DNA of 64,000 nt, taken from Tubiluchus corallicola (lineage: Eukaryota > Priapulida > Priapulimorpha > Priapulimorphida > Tubiluchidae). The notes beneath the pieces were generated by a model. The model saw only the letters and a list, made by a program, of their open reading frames with translations, ran no database searches and had not been told where the DNA came from. Shown in pieces: positions 34,006-46,049 of this stretch. Every line of letters begins with the position of its first letter. The stretch's first letter is position 1. The translations under genes and the position numbers were made by a program. The stretch lies in contig JAQGDQ010000510.1 in assembly GCA_030141605.1 (NCBI GenBank), positions 70,001 to 134,000 of the forward strand, given 5' to 3'.

Positions 34006-34144
34006 AGAGTCATTGCTTGAGAGGATTGCCATACGAGTGACTCTTGGAATTCCCAGGACCAATGATGGGAGTACGCTTTTGGTGAGCGACAGATACCAGT
34101 CGTCAGGAGCTCCTTTCTTGCTCTTTGTGGTGAACAGGACTTGT

Positions 34145-34790
34145 TGAGAAACCTGCCGGCCATCCGTTGTTAAAACGTTGTTAAGGAAAATACAAGATGA
34201 AATAGCACCGATTAAAAGTAACATGATAACATTTTCGATAGAAGTTAAATCATTGAAGGAAGAAAACAAACAACTAAGAAAAATGTGTAGCGAATTAAAA
34301 GCCATTGCCGAGAAACAACAAATGTATTTAAATAGCGTCCTATCACAGAAGAAGAAACGTCATTGTGACCTGGCTGATTTGGTGCGAAATAAGGCTTAAA
34401 AACTGATGAAGAGAAAATCGGAGTCCTCTTAAGCGAACTACAGTTAGTCCCACAGTTAGGAGATCATGCAAAATCAGAGGCTGAACAAGAAAAATGAGGC
34501 AAATGAACATCAAAACCGAACTACCCGACCAAGGACAATCATTATTAGCTACAACAACCAACAGTTGTCAAAAAAAAGATGATAGACAGTGCTAAAAAGT
34601 TAAATGTCTCTAATATAAGCACGCAAAATAATCTTCAATCACGATCTGACTGAAGAAATTATAAATGCTAATGTTGAGCTGAGGAGCAAACTGAAAGAAG
34701 AAAAAGCGGAGAATAGCACGTTAAAATATACTGCTAGGAAAAAACATCATCAGACGTGGGGGGTTATATTTAAAAGTTCTTGCAACCGTT
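34145..34790 (+). pseudogene. LINE ORF1p-like coiled-coil relic
   Basis: A decayed frame series begins with a heptad-like coiled coil (IKSNMITFSIEVKSLKEENK at about 34211-34270). After several stops it ends with IIFNHDLTEEIINANVELRS (about 34626-34685), which resembles the C-terminal part of L1-type ORF1 proteins (I-x-x-D/E-L-T). No intact frame remains. Confidence 0.5.
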
Positions 34791-34894
34791 TAAACTAATT
34801 AAGTAACCAGCGATTTTAATTTACTAAAAAAACTTGTTCATGGAATGTATTCCGCCAGTAATGGACGTAAGGATATGTAATGCAATAAGTCTGC

Positions 34895-35460
34895 TTAAGT
34901 CTAAAAATGTCTAAGATTTGATATAATACCTATTAGTTTATCGGTTTTGTAAATTACGCGTTGAATATGTGCGGATCAATAGAGTTTATTATCAATAATA
35001 AGGTCCAAATATTTGATACTAGTAACTTCGTCTAAGTATTGGCTATTAATCTTTACGCACAATTTACTTGTCCCGTGAATGTTAGCTTTTATTTGACTAG
35101 ACTTGATTATCATTAACTAAGTTTTTTTGTAATGACAGTTAATTTAAGATCCAAGCGTTTACCTTGTTTAATTCATGATTAACTGATTTTTGCAATTTTG
35201 TTGGGATAGTTTTGGAGAGGAAAAGTTTAGTATCATCTGCAAAAAGTCTTGTTTGAAAATTAGAACAATTAGGTAAGATTAATATAGAGTAGGAATAACA
35301 ATTGTTTGAGTGGATCCTTGGGGTACGCTAGGTAGCTACCAAGTGATGGGTAGGGATTTTGAATATATGTCATTGACTGCTTTGAACTGTTTTCTGTTAG
35401 TAAGGTATGAAGCAAAAAAGGAATATACCAACCATCTTATACCATGTTAATGTTCAAAAT
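34895..35460 (-). pseudogene. Second LINE reverse transcriptase relic
   Basis: On the - strand I can read a degraded VPQG-type block (YPKDPLKQLLFLLY, near 35310), then the palm motif RLFADDTKLFLSKT (about 35265-35215), VNAWILN, and the thumb-side VTSIKYL-LIIDNKL (about 35045-35005). There are several stops and shifts. Sequence differs from the LINE at 28.8-32.1 kb, so this is another family or lineage. Confidence 0.7.
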
Positions 35461-36426
35461 CCTTATTATTTAATGTTCAAGTTTGTTGAACTAGCAAACA
35501 ACATGTTAGACATATTTTATCGAACTGTATCGAGTAATTTATTACTAGTGTAGAGGCCGAACCCACCCACATTTGTCATCGTCACACTTATATATCACAC
35601 TTAGGTAATTGGGTATATCACCTGACAACGGTATATCATTTTTAAATGGGACACTCATAACGCTATAATGTCAGGCGGGCCATTAAAATGCGTTCTAACA
35701 TCCAACCAATCTGAAAAATTCTTATTTAAACTACACATTGAAATGAACAAAAGCAGATTTTAGGATTTTTTATGTTTTATGTAACTATGATTTTTTGTCA
35801 AAGTGAAAATTTTTGTGTATTTGCTTTCATAACTAGGAGTATAATTATTAGAGTCACTATCACTATCATCGCATTTGAAGGACAAGAAAAGGTATCTGAA
35901 GTAGGTTTCACAAAAATCGCCTTAAAAATTATATTACTTTATAGCAATTTTATGCGTATATCTTACTCGCATTGAAATTAATTTTAGTTTGTTTTTATTT
36001 TAAATTTTCTGTAATACTGTTCCGATGGCTACCCACAACGTAAATCAGGGGAAGAAAAGGAATGTTAAATTATGTCTCAAAAAAACTTTCCATGCAAATC
36101 TAGATTATTATAACATAGCGTTTCGCTCACCTGCTACAAATCTCATGTAACTCGAAAAGAAAATGTTTAATTATTTAAACGTTTTCACCAATTTGTAAAA
36201 TGTCACTGACTCACCCTCCAGGGTGAACCACTCACTAACCAAAAACTTACTTTTAATCATACTGACAAGATACAGTAATTTAAAATTTCACTTATTTCAC
36301 GTGTGTCCTACGAATACTCTGATTATTTTTCCAAACTTTACAAAATGTTATCTGAACTTGTTTCAAATGACCTGTCGTGAAAATGGCTGCGCCTAACGAT
36401 CATCACGGGAGTTTAATTTGCCATTT
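35461..36426. other. Intergenic DNA, nothing recognised
   Basis: No coding domain or clear repeat. Confidence 0.4.
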
Positions 36427-36546
36427 TTCATACAGCGTGAGTGCCGATTGAAGTCCTGTATGTAAAAGGCAGTATGTAAGTGATATAAACTTCCAAGACG
36501 AATTTTTTAAGCTTTATGTTTATGAAGGGTTTTCCTGTACTCTAAA
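36427..36546 (+). repeat. Dispersed repeat A, copy 2
   Basis: Same element as 912-1033, in the same orientation and about 80 percent alike by eye over 120 bp. Confidence 0.7.
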
Positions 36547-36909
36547 GTTGAGTAGAGTGGAACTTTCACTAAGTGAAGGTAAATTTTCTAAAAACGAGTC
36601 GGAAATATCATACAAAAAATTGCCTTAAACATCATGTTCTTGTGTTTGAAAAGGTAACATAGAATCGAATTTTTTACAAAAGTAGTGCGCATTTAACATT
36701 GCTAATGTATGAAACTGGTTTAAAGCAAACAAGTGCATTTTAAATGCAAAAAAACAGTTACATAATGTTCTTTTCTGGTTTAGTCTAGAATTATCAGAAC
36801 AAATATTACATACAGGCACAAAATATTAACAATTTTATGTTACCTTGATCTAATAGTATTTCTTGTTAAAGTCTTGCAGGGTTTTCTCATTTATTATTTA
36901 ACTTGTGTT

Positions 36910-37510
36910 TTCATTATTCTTCTGCGTAATCTTTTCCATAATTTGACCACTGATATTTTAAGTGATGAGTTTTTTTGTGTTCTAGACACTGGCGAAAAAG
37001 TTCCCGCAATTTTCGTCGAAGCCATTCATTTCTATTGATTTTTTGGCAAATCAAAGAGAATGCTAGTAGAGTCTCATACTTCCTTGCGCTTCTTGTATAC
37101 TTGGTCTCAAAGCAGTCATCTGGTAAATTTGGCAATAATCTTGGGCTCATCCTTTCTATTGTGGTGTAGTCTGTATGCTGTACTCACATCCTGTTCTGTC
37201 AGCATAACTACTAACGTGCCACGTACTTTACGTTCTACAACGGTGTTTTTCTCGTTCAACTTAGGCATATCACTAAATTCCAAACAATTTCGTGGGTTGT
37301 CCTGCTTCAAGCTATCAAGATCCTCATTTTTCTGCTGTATCTTTTGTTGTAGTGCAGATACTGTAGATTCTAGGGCTTTCACTTTGTCAGTTAAATTGTT
37401 TACTTGAAAAGCCACCTTTCTAAATTCTTTAAAACTGTCACAAACATCCTGCCGCGAAAGTTTCATTTCTTCCGTTTCTTTAGTAAATTTTTGAACCAAA
37501 TTGTTTATCT
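36910..37510 (-). pseudogene. L1-type ORF1p-like relic
   Basis: A frame from about 37499 to 37116 encodes a coiled coil (NNLTDKVKALESTVSALQQK) followed by the RNA-binding part: CLEFSDMP, TEQDVSTAYRLHH and PKIIAKFTR, matching the order seen in L1 ORF1 proteins (xLExxGIP, DI..SHRL, IIVKF.RR). A stop follows. The C-terminal piece in another frame (37100-36914) has LRELFRQCLEHKKTHHLKYQWSNYGK split over two readings, equivalent to the family end KY.WT.NG. At least one shift and one stop are present. Confidence 0.65.
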
Positions 37511-39533
37511 AGCCATGTAATCCATTAATCGGGCTCTATAACCCTTTAATAGCTGCTCATATTGTTTTTTGAAGGTTTTTCGCAGTAGTTTGGTCCGTCA
37601 GGTTTGTTAAAATTATGGATTTCTTCTTTCCAAAATAGGGAGTAAAACAGTTTTCATTTTTTTATTTTCATCTAATTTATTAAGTAGTTTCTTGGGTGAA
37701 AACTACTTATATCAAACTTGTTCAAAGCCATAATATAACATTCGCATAATATAAACGTAACAAAAGTAGTCCAGCAAATGAGTTCTCAACTCAGCTTTGG
37801 TTGACGTACATAACTATCATAAGGTTGGCTAATGACATTTAACCAGTAGCGGATATTATCCTTAATTATTTTAATAAAAATGGGGAAACGGCCCAGTTCT
37901 GCCCTAGTCGCATATTTGCTTAATTTGTTACTGACATTCAAAAGAAATCTGCGTAATTTAATATTATGGCACACTGTAAAATTTAGTTTTGGGGAATTGG
38001 TTTTAATTTCAATAATGCTAGGTCCACACAAGAGCCACATAGCATGATAAGTTCTAAAGCATGTTCAAATAATTTCATAATAGTATTTCGGTTTGCGCAA
38101 TTTGAGATGTACTTTTTCATGCAGCAAAAAGCTTTTAGGCCTTTGTCTTTTAGTTTGGTACAGCATTGCCTGAAAGTATTTGCAGGATCGGAATAGCAGA
38201 TCCATTTTACGTTGCACTAACATGCAGAACTCTTCAACATCAAGCCGCGCTGTGGGTTTGATGTTGCATTCGTGGGGCAGTAATCTATTAGATACATACA
38301 GTATAGTTTTACTTTGCTCTGTTTTCAGTGAAAATTCATCGCGAGTAAAGAAATTCAGAAACTCGGTACTTCAATAAACCAGCAATAAGTGCTATATTTT
38401 TTATATTATGTACACGTCTACTTATCATATTGGGGATGCTGGCTGTCAATTCAACATTGCAGTAGGTAGCTGCATTGCAGGGCAGACTCACCTGCAGCAA
38501 GCGTTGCCTTACTGTGCACATTGCGTAGTATCTTACCACGTTCGAACGGCTGCCAAAAGAAATGAGTTAGAGTAATTTGGAAACTCGAAAATTTTTTGCA
38601 GAAATCAAGCCTCACAATTACAACTTGTGACTTGGCAGGTTGAAGTTTTACATATGCAGCACTAGAAAGAAAATTTAATACTCTTTCCAAGACATGTTGT
38701 TTTCATAAGTATCTCATTAAAAACTACACAACTATTCCACGTCGTGAAGGAGTTAAGATTGGAAAAGCATACGAGATGTCATATGCATATGACGCGTGAA
38801 ATACGCGAAAGCTCTGAATTTTCTTTGCGGAAAATCGGAAAGAAAATCACGTCTAGCTTTTCTTATTTCAAAAAGGTTATTTTGCGAGACACAATTTGCA
38901 TTTGTGCATTATTTACAGGCAGGAGTAAACATACTAAAGCAAGTTCATTTAAAATTGGACAGAAACGTTTCCGGCAAGCAATACACTGTTTTTAAGGTGA
39001 TCGAGTGAAACTGATTATTGGTGAACCTTTCATCAAATATTTCTGTCGATGAAATGGGTCAAATGGGTAAGAAGCGCAGACGTTTGGCACAATCAACTTA
39101 CTGCTGGAGTCAGTGCATTCAAAATCGAGGTATGTATTCTATATACAGTGTGCTTAAGCTTTTATAAGGGTATGAAAAAACGAGCAATAGTACAGAATAA
39201 TAATTTATTACGTCAAAGTACTGCTCAAACAATAGAGAATCTAGTAAAACGTCAAAATTTAACGGGCATCTCCCGGAAAGCTTGCAGTCTTGATGGTATC
39301 AGCAGAGACTCTCACAACTCAAGATCTCCAGTGCAAATGTCTCTCAAGCTCTGTGTATGGGGGTCAGGGTCATGTTTTTTGATCACCCTTACATCTATTT
39401 GTCTTTCAGCATACTGAGAATGTTAGGCACTCAGATCGTTTGTTTGGGATGTTTTTTAGGGACTGAGATCTGGTGAATGCCCTGGTTATTCGGCTCGACC
39501 AAAAAAATGAATGTGGGAATTTTCCATCATACA
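37511..39533. other. Intergenic DNA, nothing firmly recognised
   Basis: The start (37511-37600) may continue the ORF1p relic on the - strand. The rest holds no supported gene. The final 60 bases lead directly into the 33-bp minisatellite. Confidence 0.4.
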
Positions 39534-41282
39534 CTTAAGCTTGTAAGCTGTACGAGATGCACGACCCTTAAGATCATAAGCTGTACGAGATGCACAACCC
39601 TCAAGATCATAAGCTGTACGAGATGCACGACCCTCAAGATCATAAGCTGTACGAGATGCACAATCCTCAAGATCATAAGCTGTGCGAGATGCACAACCCT
39701 CAAGATCATAAGCTGTACGAGATGCACGACCCTCAAGATCATAAGCTGTGCGAGATGCACAACCCTCAAGATCATAAGCTGTACGAGACGCACGACCCTC
39801 AAGATCATAAGCTGTGCGAGATGCACAATCCTCAAGATCATAAGCTGTACGAGATGCACGACCCTCAAGATCATAAGCTGTGCGAGATGCACGACCCTCA
39901 AGATCATAAGCTGTGCGAGATGCACAACCCTCAAGATCATAAGCTGTGAGAGATGCACAACCCTCAAGATCATAAGCTGTACGAGATGCACGACCCTCAA
40001 GATCATAAGCTGTGCGAGATGCACAACCCTCAAGATCATAAGCTGTACGAGACGCACGACCCTCAAGATCATAAGCTGTGCGAGATGCACAATCCTCAAG
40101 ATCATAAGCTGTACGAGATGCACGACCCTCAAGATCATAAGCTGTGCGAGATGCACGACCCTCAAGATCATAAGCTGTGCGAGATGCACAACCCTCAAGA
40201 TCATAAGCTGTGAGAGATGCACAACCCTCAAGATCATAAGCTGTACGAGATGCACGACCCTCAAGATCATAAGCTGTGCGAGATGCACAACCCTCAAGAT
40301 CATAAGCTGTACGAGATGCACAGCCCTCAAGATCATAAGCTGTGCGAGATGCACAGTCCTCAAGATCATAAGCTGTGCGAGATGCACGACCCTCAAGATC
40401 ATTAGCTGTGCGAGATGCACAACCCTCAAGATCATAAGCTGTGAGAGATGCACAACCCTCAAGATCATAAGCTGTACGAGATGCACAACCCTCAAGATCA
40501 TAAGCTGTGCGAGATGCACAACCCTCAAGATCATAAGCTGTGCGAGATGCACGACCCTCAAGATCATAAGCTGTGCGAGATGCACGACCCTCAAGATCAT
40601 AAGCTGTGCGAGATGCACAGTCCTCAAGATCATAAGCTGTGCGAGATGCACGACCCTCAAGATCATTAGCTGTGCGAGATGCACAACCCTCAAGATCATA
40701 AGCTGTGAGAGATGCACAACCCTCAAGATCATAAGCTGTACGAGATGCACAACCCTCAAGATCATAAGCTGTGCGAGATGCACGACCCTCAAGATCATAA
40801 GCTGTGCGAGATGCACGACCCTCAAGATCATAAGCTGTGCGAGATGCACGACCCTCAAGATCATAAGCTGTGCGAGATGCACAATCCTCAAGATCATAAG
40901 CTGTGCCAGATGCACAACCCTCAAGATCATAAGCTGTGCGAAATGCACGACCCTCAAGATCATAAGCTGTGCCAGATGCACAACCCTCAAGATCATAAGC
41001 TGTGCGAGATGCACGACCCTCAAGATCATAAGCTGTGCCAGATGCACAATCCTCAAGATCATAAGCTGTGCGAGATGCACGACCCTCAAGATCATAAGCT
41101 GTGCCAGATGCACAACCCTCAAGATCATAAGCTGCACGTGATGCACGACCCTCAAGATCATAAGCTGTGCCAGATGCACAACCCTCAAGATCGTAAGCTG
41201 TGCGAGATGCACGACCCTCAAGATCATAAGCTGTGCGAGATGCACAACCCTCAAGATCATAAGCTCTGTCAGATGCACAAAG
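39534..41282 (+). repeat. 33-bp minisatellite, 53 copies without indels
   Basis: Unit near CTCAAGATCATAAGCTGTRC + GAGATGCACRACC. From 39534 to 41282 there are exactly 53 periods and no length change. Variants are single substitutions (GTACGAG/GTGCGAG, CACGACC/CACAACC, CAATCC). Rare variants recur 264 bp (8 units) apart, for example TGTGAGAG at 39946 and 40210 and again at 40442 and 40706, and ATCATTAGC at 40399 and 40663, showing block duplication. Because 33 is divisible by 3, three frames stay open for hundreds of codons (11-residue repeats such as CTRCTTLKIIS on + and HLAQLMILRVV on -). No signal peptide or flanking exons support translation. Confidence 0.97.
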
Positions 41283-42627
41283 CTAAATCACTAAATTTTG
41301 GAGGACTTGACAAATTCTCTATTGCTTCTCCAATACTTTGATGTAATAAATTGTTCTGTACTTTTGCAGCTCCTTAGATAAATTATTCCATTAGATAAAT
41401 ATATTGATTTTACTAGGGCATCGAATAGGAGGTAGTAGACAGAAAACAACTTCGTACAGTACATGACTGTTATTGAATGGACAGCTAAGTTTGCAAAAAT
41501 TATTAAAATGATTATGAGAATTCAAGACTCTCATACTCTGGTGCACACCTGCACAATAACCTAGAGCTAAGAGCTAAGGTTCACAGCAGCTGAGGACCAG
41601 TTGAAAAAGCATTGCTTAGTACTATTTTAATTTAAATTACATTTTAAACTGTTGTGTCATTTTTAAATTCTTTTTAAGCTTTTAGATCTTATTAAAAACA
41701 CTGTTAAGCAATGATAATTTTAAACAATTAATTTTTCTTAATTGGGTGTGAATTTCATTAGTATTTTTAAATTTTAGTGTTTTTTACTTCTAATACTAAA
41801 TGTCGTTTCGCCAATCTAGTTTTCCTGTATTTAGTAAATAATTTTAGTGGTATTTAATTTTTAAACTCGTGAATTTTTAAACATAATTTTCCTTTATGAA
41901 TTTTCAAATTATGCCTTTTATTAGCCTTATTTTCTGACACTTATTAACAAATTAAAATTCCTAATTCTTAATTTCTATGGCTTTTTAATGTAAATGTTAA
42001 TTTAATTTAATGTATGTAATTAATGTGAAATTTTTATTTATTTAATTTTACTTATTTGAAATTATCTATTTAATGTACTAATTATACGTGGACCATCGTG
42101 GAGATTTTGTATTATAGGCAATTTTCATGTAAATCAATGTAAAAATAAATTTCTTCTTAGCAAAAGGTTTTATACCTCAATTATAGACCAATTATAGACC
42201 ATCGTAGACTCAACAATTTTTAAAGTTCGCACGAATTATGAAACTTTTGTTAACCAATGGCCACAAGCTTTTGTTTTTGCTTGGGATTTCGATTCAGAAT
42301 TAGCTTCTGTTTGAACTATCTCTTAGCGATAGAGACTTTCAAATGTTTCACCAGGTACAAAAAAAACATAATTAAAATGAAGACAGTGACGTTCTTCTGA
42401 TACAAATTTGTTACGTGGCTTTGGTAATTAACGACAAAACTTAACATTAGTGTCTACTTTGATGAAAACTGTAAAAAGCGTGTGATTATGATAAAAACAA
42501 GCTTCACAATTAATATTTCTGTTAGTATGACATAGTACTAACATCATCAGAGAGATTGCCTTATTAATACATCTGGACTTTGTAAATTGTAATTTTTTTA
42601 GCTCTTTGCATAAATTTTGTGCTGAAG
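41283..42627. other. AT-rich intergenic DNA upstream of XXYLT1
   Basis: Very AT-rich between about 41600 and 42080. No gene or repeat array recognised. The promoter of XXYLT1 should lie in the last part. Confidence 0.5.
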
Positions 42628-44133
42628 ATGATCATTTGGATAACTATCACGATAGTCATCTTGACTTACAACAATCCCGGCTCTTCCAAACAAAGTGAAC
42701 ATCAAGTGGAACTTCTAATGTTTTTCAATAATGCTCAAAATCAAACCAAAGTTCGGGCAAACCTTTACCAATGTATGACGTCCATGACACGTCACGCTAC
42801 GGGAGCCATAAAGCTGCATTTTATGGGAGACAACAAGAGCCTGATAATCGCGACTAACATCGTGAAAGAGGTGTTGCACACGACATCCCACTCACCGTCT
42901 TTACAATACGAGGTAATGATGCTCTACTGTCATAGCTGAAGAAGCTTGTTTAGTAAACAATGTGAACTTTAAATTTCACAGAAAGCTGATTTTATTGCAA
43001 AAATTCTTACACTGGTAATCGTAATCGTTAATTTATGAGTACGCAGTCGTGCAGTGCAAATATAATATTAATTATATGGCATGTCAGATAATAAGTATAT
43101 GATTCCCATCCATTTTAAATGAACCATTATCCATTTTAATTCAAATTGAAATTCTTCTAGAGTATTAGCGTTAACTAAGCGTTAACTAACATTATTATGT
43201 TAATGCGCCGTGTGCAATGATAAATACATTTATAAGAGTAGATTGACTTTTCTTGACTTTTCTTTGTCTTTGTATTATGAAGCTAGGTAAAAACATCCAT
43301 TTTACTCCCCTTTTTAAAGGGGTAAAACACGTGTATTAAATAAATTTTGGTGAGAACTAAAATGAATAGCTTCACTGCGAGACTGATCTTCGGAGAAATT
43401 TTTTGTACTTTCAGATAAGAACTTTATTTTTTGTTTCTCATTTTAGATTGATCTGCACGACGTGTGGGACGTCATAAATGACGTCACTGACGACGTCAGG
43501 TACTTGCAAGAAATTTTCAAGAGTCGCCTCCGTCACCACACGCTTTTCGATGATTATTACTACTTTGTTCCGTTTGTTATTCACAAAATACTCAATGTAA
43601 AAAAAGTTATAAAGATTGACATTGACACCATACTATTGGCAGATATTCGGCTATTGTGGCAATATTTCTATACTTTTGACAGTCAAATGCTCTTTGGTCT
43701 AGTCCCTGAACAGCAGCCTACGTATTTTAAGCAATTTCTCCAATACAGACACTACGCTGGAGATGATACAGTGGGAACACCACCCCCTTATGGCCATCCA
43801 GGCTTCAATGGAGGTCTGTACTTGATATATGTAGCTCGGATGGCCAAGTCTGACGTTTACCAACGTGCCATTCGAGAAGAAAACCTCAGGTCACTGATGG
43901 ACAAATATTTCTTTCAAATGCCACATTTGGGAGATCAGGACATTTTTACATTGCTGAGCTTTCAATATCCGGAATTATTTCTTTCCCTGCCTTGTTGGTG
44001 GAATAGGCAACTGTGTCGAATATATGCAAGGCAGAAATGGGTTACGTCAGCTCTGTTCAATATGTACTACAGATGCAATAAACGCATCATGCTGTACCAT
44101 GGTAACTGTAATACAGTACTTCTGCCATCTTGA
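42628..44133 (+). CDS. XXYLT1: Xyloside alpha-1,3-xylosyltransferase (GT8)
   Basis: Two exons, 42628-42912 and 43447-44133, joined at phase 0 (TACGAG|GTAATG donor, TTTTAG|ATTGAT acceptor), giving 323 residues. Human XXYLT1 is somewhat longer, mainly in the N-terminal region. A short hydrophobic N-terminus (MIIWITITIVIL) serves as ER signal anchor. The GT8 domain shows VELLMFFNNAQNQTKVRANL near residue 28, the manganese site KIDIDTILLADI (DID 153-155), PPPYGHPGFNGGLYL (207-221), HLGDQDIFTLL (255-265), LPCWWNRQLC (276-285) and LYHGNCNT (311-318). The last three are specific for the XXYLT1 branch. The enzyme adds the second xylose to Xyl-Glc on EGF repeats such as those of Notch, in the ER. The ATG chosen is the first in frame, and upstream codons are GTG/CTG only. 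Confidence 0.93.
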
Positions 44134-44136
44134 CAT

Positions 44137-44195
44137 TGGTCACATCAGTTCTGTTTGACATGTACCACAGCTGTATAAACGCATTATGCTGTATC
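44137..44195 (+). repeat. Tandem copy of the XXYLT1 coding 3' end
   Basis: Sequence 44139-44195 repeats 44041-44098 about 98 bp downstream, with substitutions (GTCA.CTCTGTT.A.ATGTAC.ACAG pattern and AACGCAT.ATGCTGTA). The copy lies in the presumed 3' UTR after the stop codon, so it does not change the protein. Confidence 0.8.
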
Positions 44196-44384
44196 TTATA
44201 TATATATGTATCAATCTATCAATCAATCATTGTCCAATATTACCCCATTTTATCCTATACCTACACGCACCAGACACACACACACACACACACGCACGCA
44301 CACACACACATATGTATATACATATATATATTGCAAAACGATATATATACATATATATAAGGTACAATGATTGATTGATTGATC
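44196..44384. repeat. Inverted repeat enclosing CA and TA microsatellites
   Basis: Left arm TCAATCAATCATTGT (ending 44233) and right arm ACAATGATTGATTGAT (from 44364) are complementary. Between them lie (CA)n at 44274-44309 and (TA)n-type sequence at 44310-44360. It is possibly a small foldback element or simple-repeat expansion. Confidence 0.65.
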
Positions 44385-45951
44385 AGTTTATTTCAGCAAA
44401 AAGCAATATACTAACATATCAAGTATGCGTGTGTTTGTCCCGGACTGCGTGATTTTGACCTTTGACACCTGCGGGGTGCCCGATCCCCTCATTTTTTTCA
44501 AATAATCCATTCCTAACCCTAGCTGCAAACCTAACACCCTTCGAGTAATGGAACTGTTCAAACCCCCTGCAAATAAATCCAACCATAACCCTAACTAAAT
44601 GAAAATTTACCTTAAGTGAGATTCCAACCGCCAATCGATTGCGTGGCCCTCCTCCTTACTCCCTAAGCCATGCCGTCTTTGATTGGTTTGCATGTGTTAA
44701 ATGTGGTATAAGTGTTGTAGGTTCTTTGCGCATGCGTGGCTGCTATAACCCTAACTTGTTATAAAATGTGAACGTTGGTTTGCGCATGTGCAGTTGCTCT
44801 AAGATTGTGTAATGATCTTATGCAATTGCTTTTATGATTGCGTAATACACGAAGACATGCACGTTAGAGCACGCTGTTTATTCGTCAACACGTGCTCTTT
44901 AATTAAGCTTTGCAGGGAAAATTTGATTTAGAGAGAGAGAGAGATTAAAACACTTCTCCAAACACCAAAATCACATTTTCATAAGTATTTACTATTCGAG
45001 TACAAATGAATTCTACATTTGATTATTATTCTACAATTCTACAATTATTAAAATTCTACACATTTGATTATACAATTATATATATATATATTCGTTTATG
45101 TAATAAGAAATAATTAATTCTACAGTTACATATGACAGTCGTTAAGCAGGCAAGCAAACATTATTTTTCTCGTATGCAAAATCTTTAAATTTTAGAAAAG
45201 AATGCAAGAAATCTCCTAACTCTGCTCCCCCATCATTATTATGCTTCCAGTGTGGAAAACATTTAACGTGATCTGTCCACATTTCCAAGTTAATTTGGGA
45301 AGAAGTTCTACTTCGTAAAACACTTCATTAAAACAATGTGGTAACTTTACGAGTTCTCGATAAAGTGGAGGTAGGTTCAGTCTGCAGGGAAGTTTAGCAC
45401 TGGTGGTAACGGTTCAAACTATTGCAGGTGCAGGGGGTGTCAGTCTGTGATGTTCGATAATGGCATTTTCTAGCTTTCGTTTTTGAGAAAAACCGTTAAT
45501 CAATGCCTATCCGGAGGCGAAAATCATCAACGTGCCACCCCTCGCTTCAGCAGAAGCATTTGCAGTCTCTGTGTGTAGTGTTGTAGCAGCTTCAAATCGA
45601 AACGCTGGCGACGACGTTGACTGTTCTGATCGTAAAATTAGTAGATAGTTGACCACAGTTTCGGCTGCCCGGATCGCTCTGCCTCGTCCGTTGCTCTGCC
45701 ATTGTATGGCCGGCGGTACTCGTTCGTTTTGTAGATCATCTATGCGTATTACTACGCGATTTTTGGGATGATATCTGCATCTCCCATGTCAACAAAAATC
45801 TTGGCAACCAAAACATTATTAAGGGGACTCTTTGAAAAAAGGCTTATTTCATCCTCGATATTCCTGTAACATGGAAAAAAGGAAGCAGATGATGATGATG
45901 AGGATGGCGAGTACCCTAAAGCAGCGAAAATACATAGACAAATTGTATGTA

Positions 45952-45957
<6 letters not shown>
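44385..45957. other. Intergenic DNA
   Basis: No gene recognised. Minor GA and TA runs lie near 44930-44945 and 45080-45092. The area at 45200-45800 is less AT-rich but has no recognisable frame. Confidence 0.4.

Positions 45958-46048
<91 letters not shown>
45958..46048 (+). repeat. (GT)n microsatellite
   Basis: About 45 uninterrupted GT units. The Cys-Val repeat open frame across it is an artefact. Confidence 0.97.

Positions 46049-46049
<1 letters not shown>

Noticed and set aside
39477-41278. Long open frames (554 codons on +, 583 on -) as a repeat protein gene
   Set aside because: They are forced by a 33-bp unit divisible by 3. Several frames are open at once, the - frame has no ATG near its start, and there is no signal peptide or exon context.
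39534-41282. CRISPR array (regular 33-bp repeats)
   Set aside because: There are no unique spacers, units are directly abutting, and the genome is eukaryotic.
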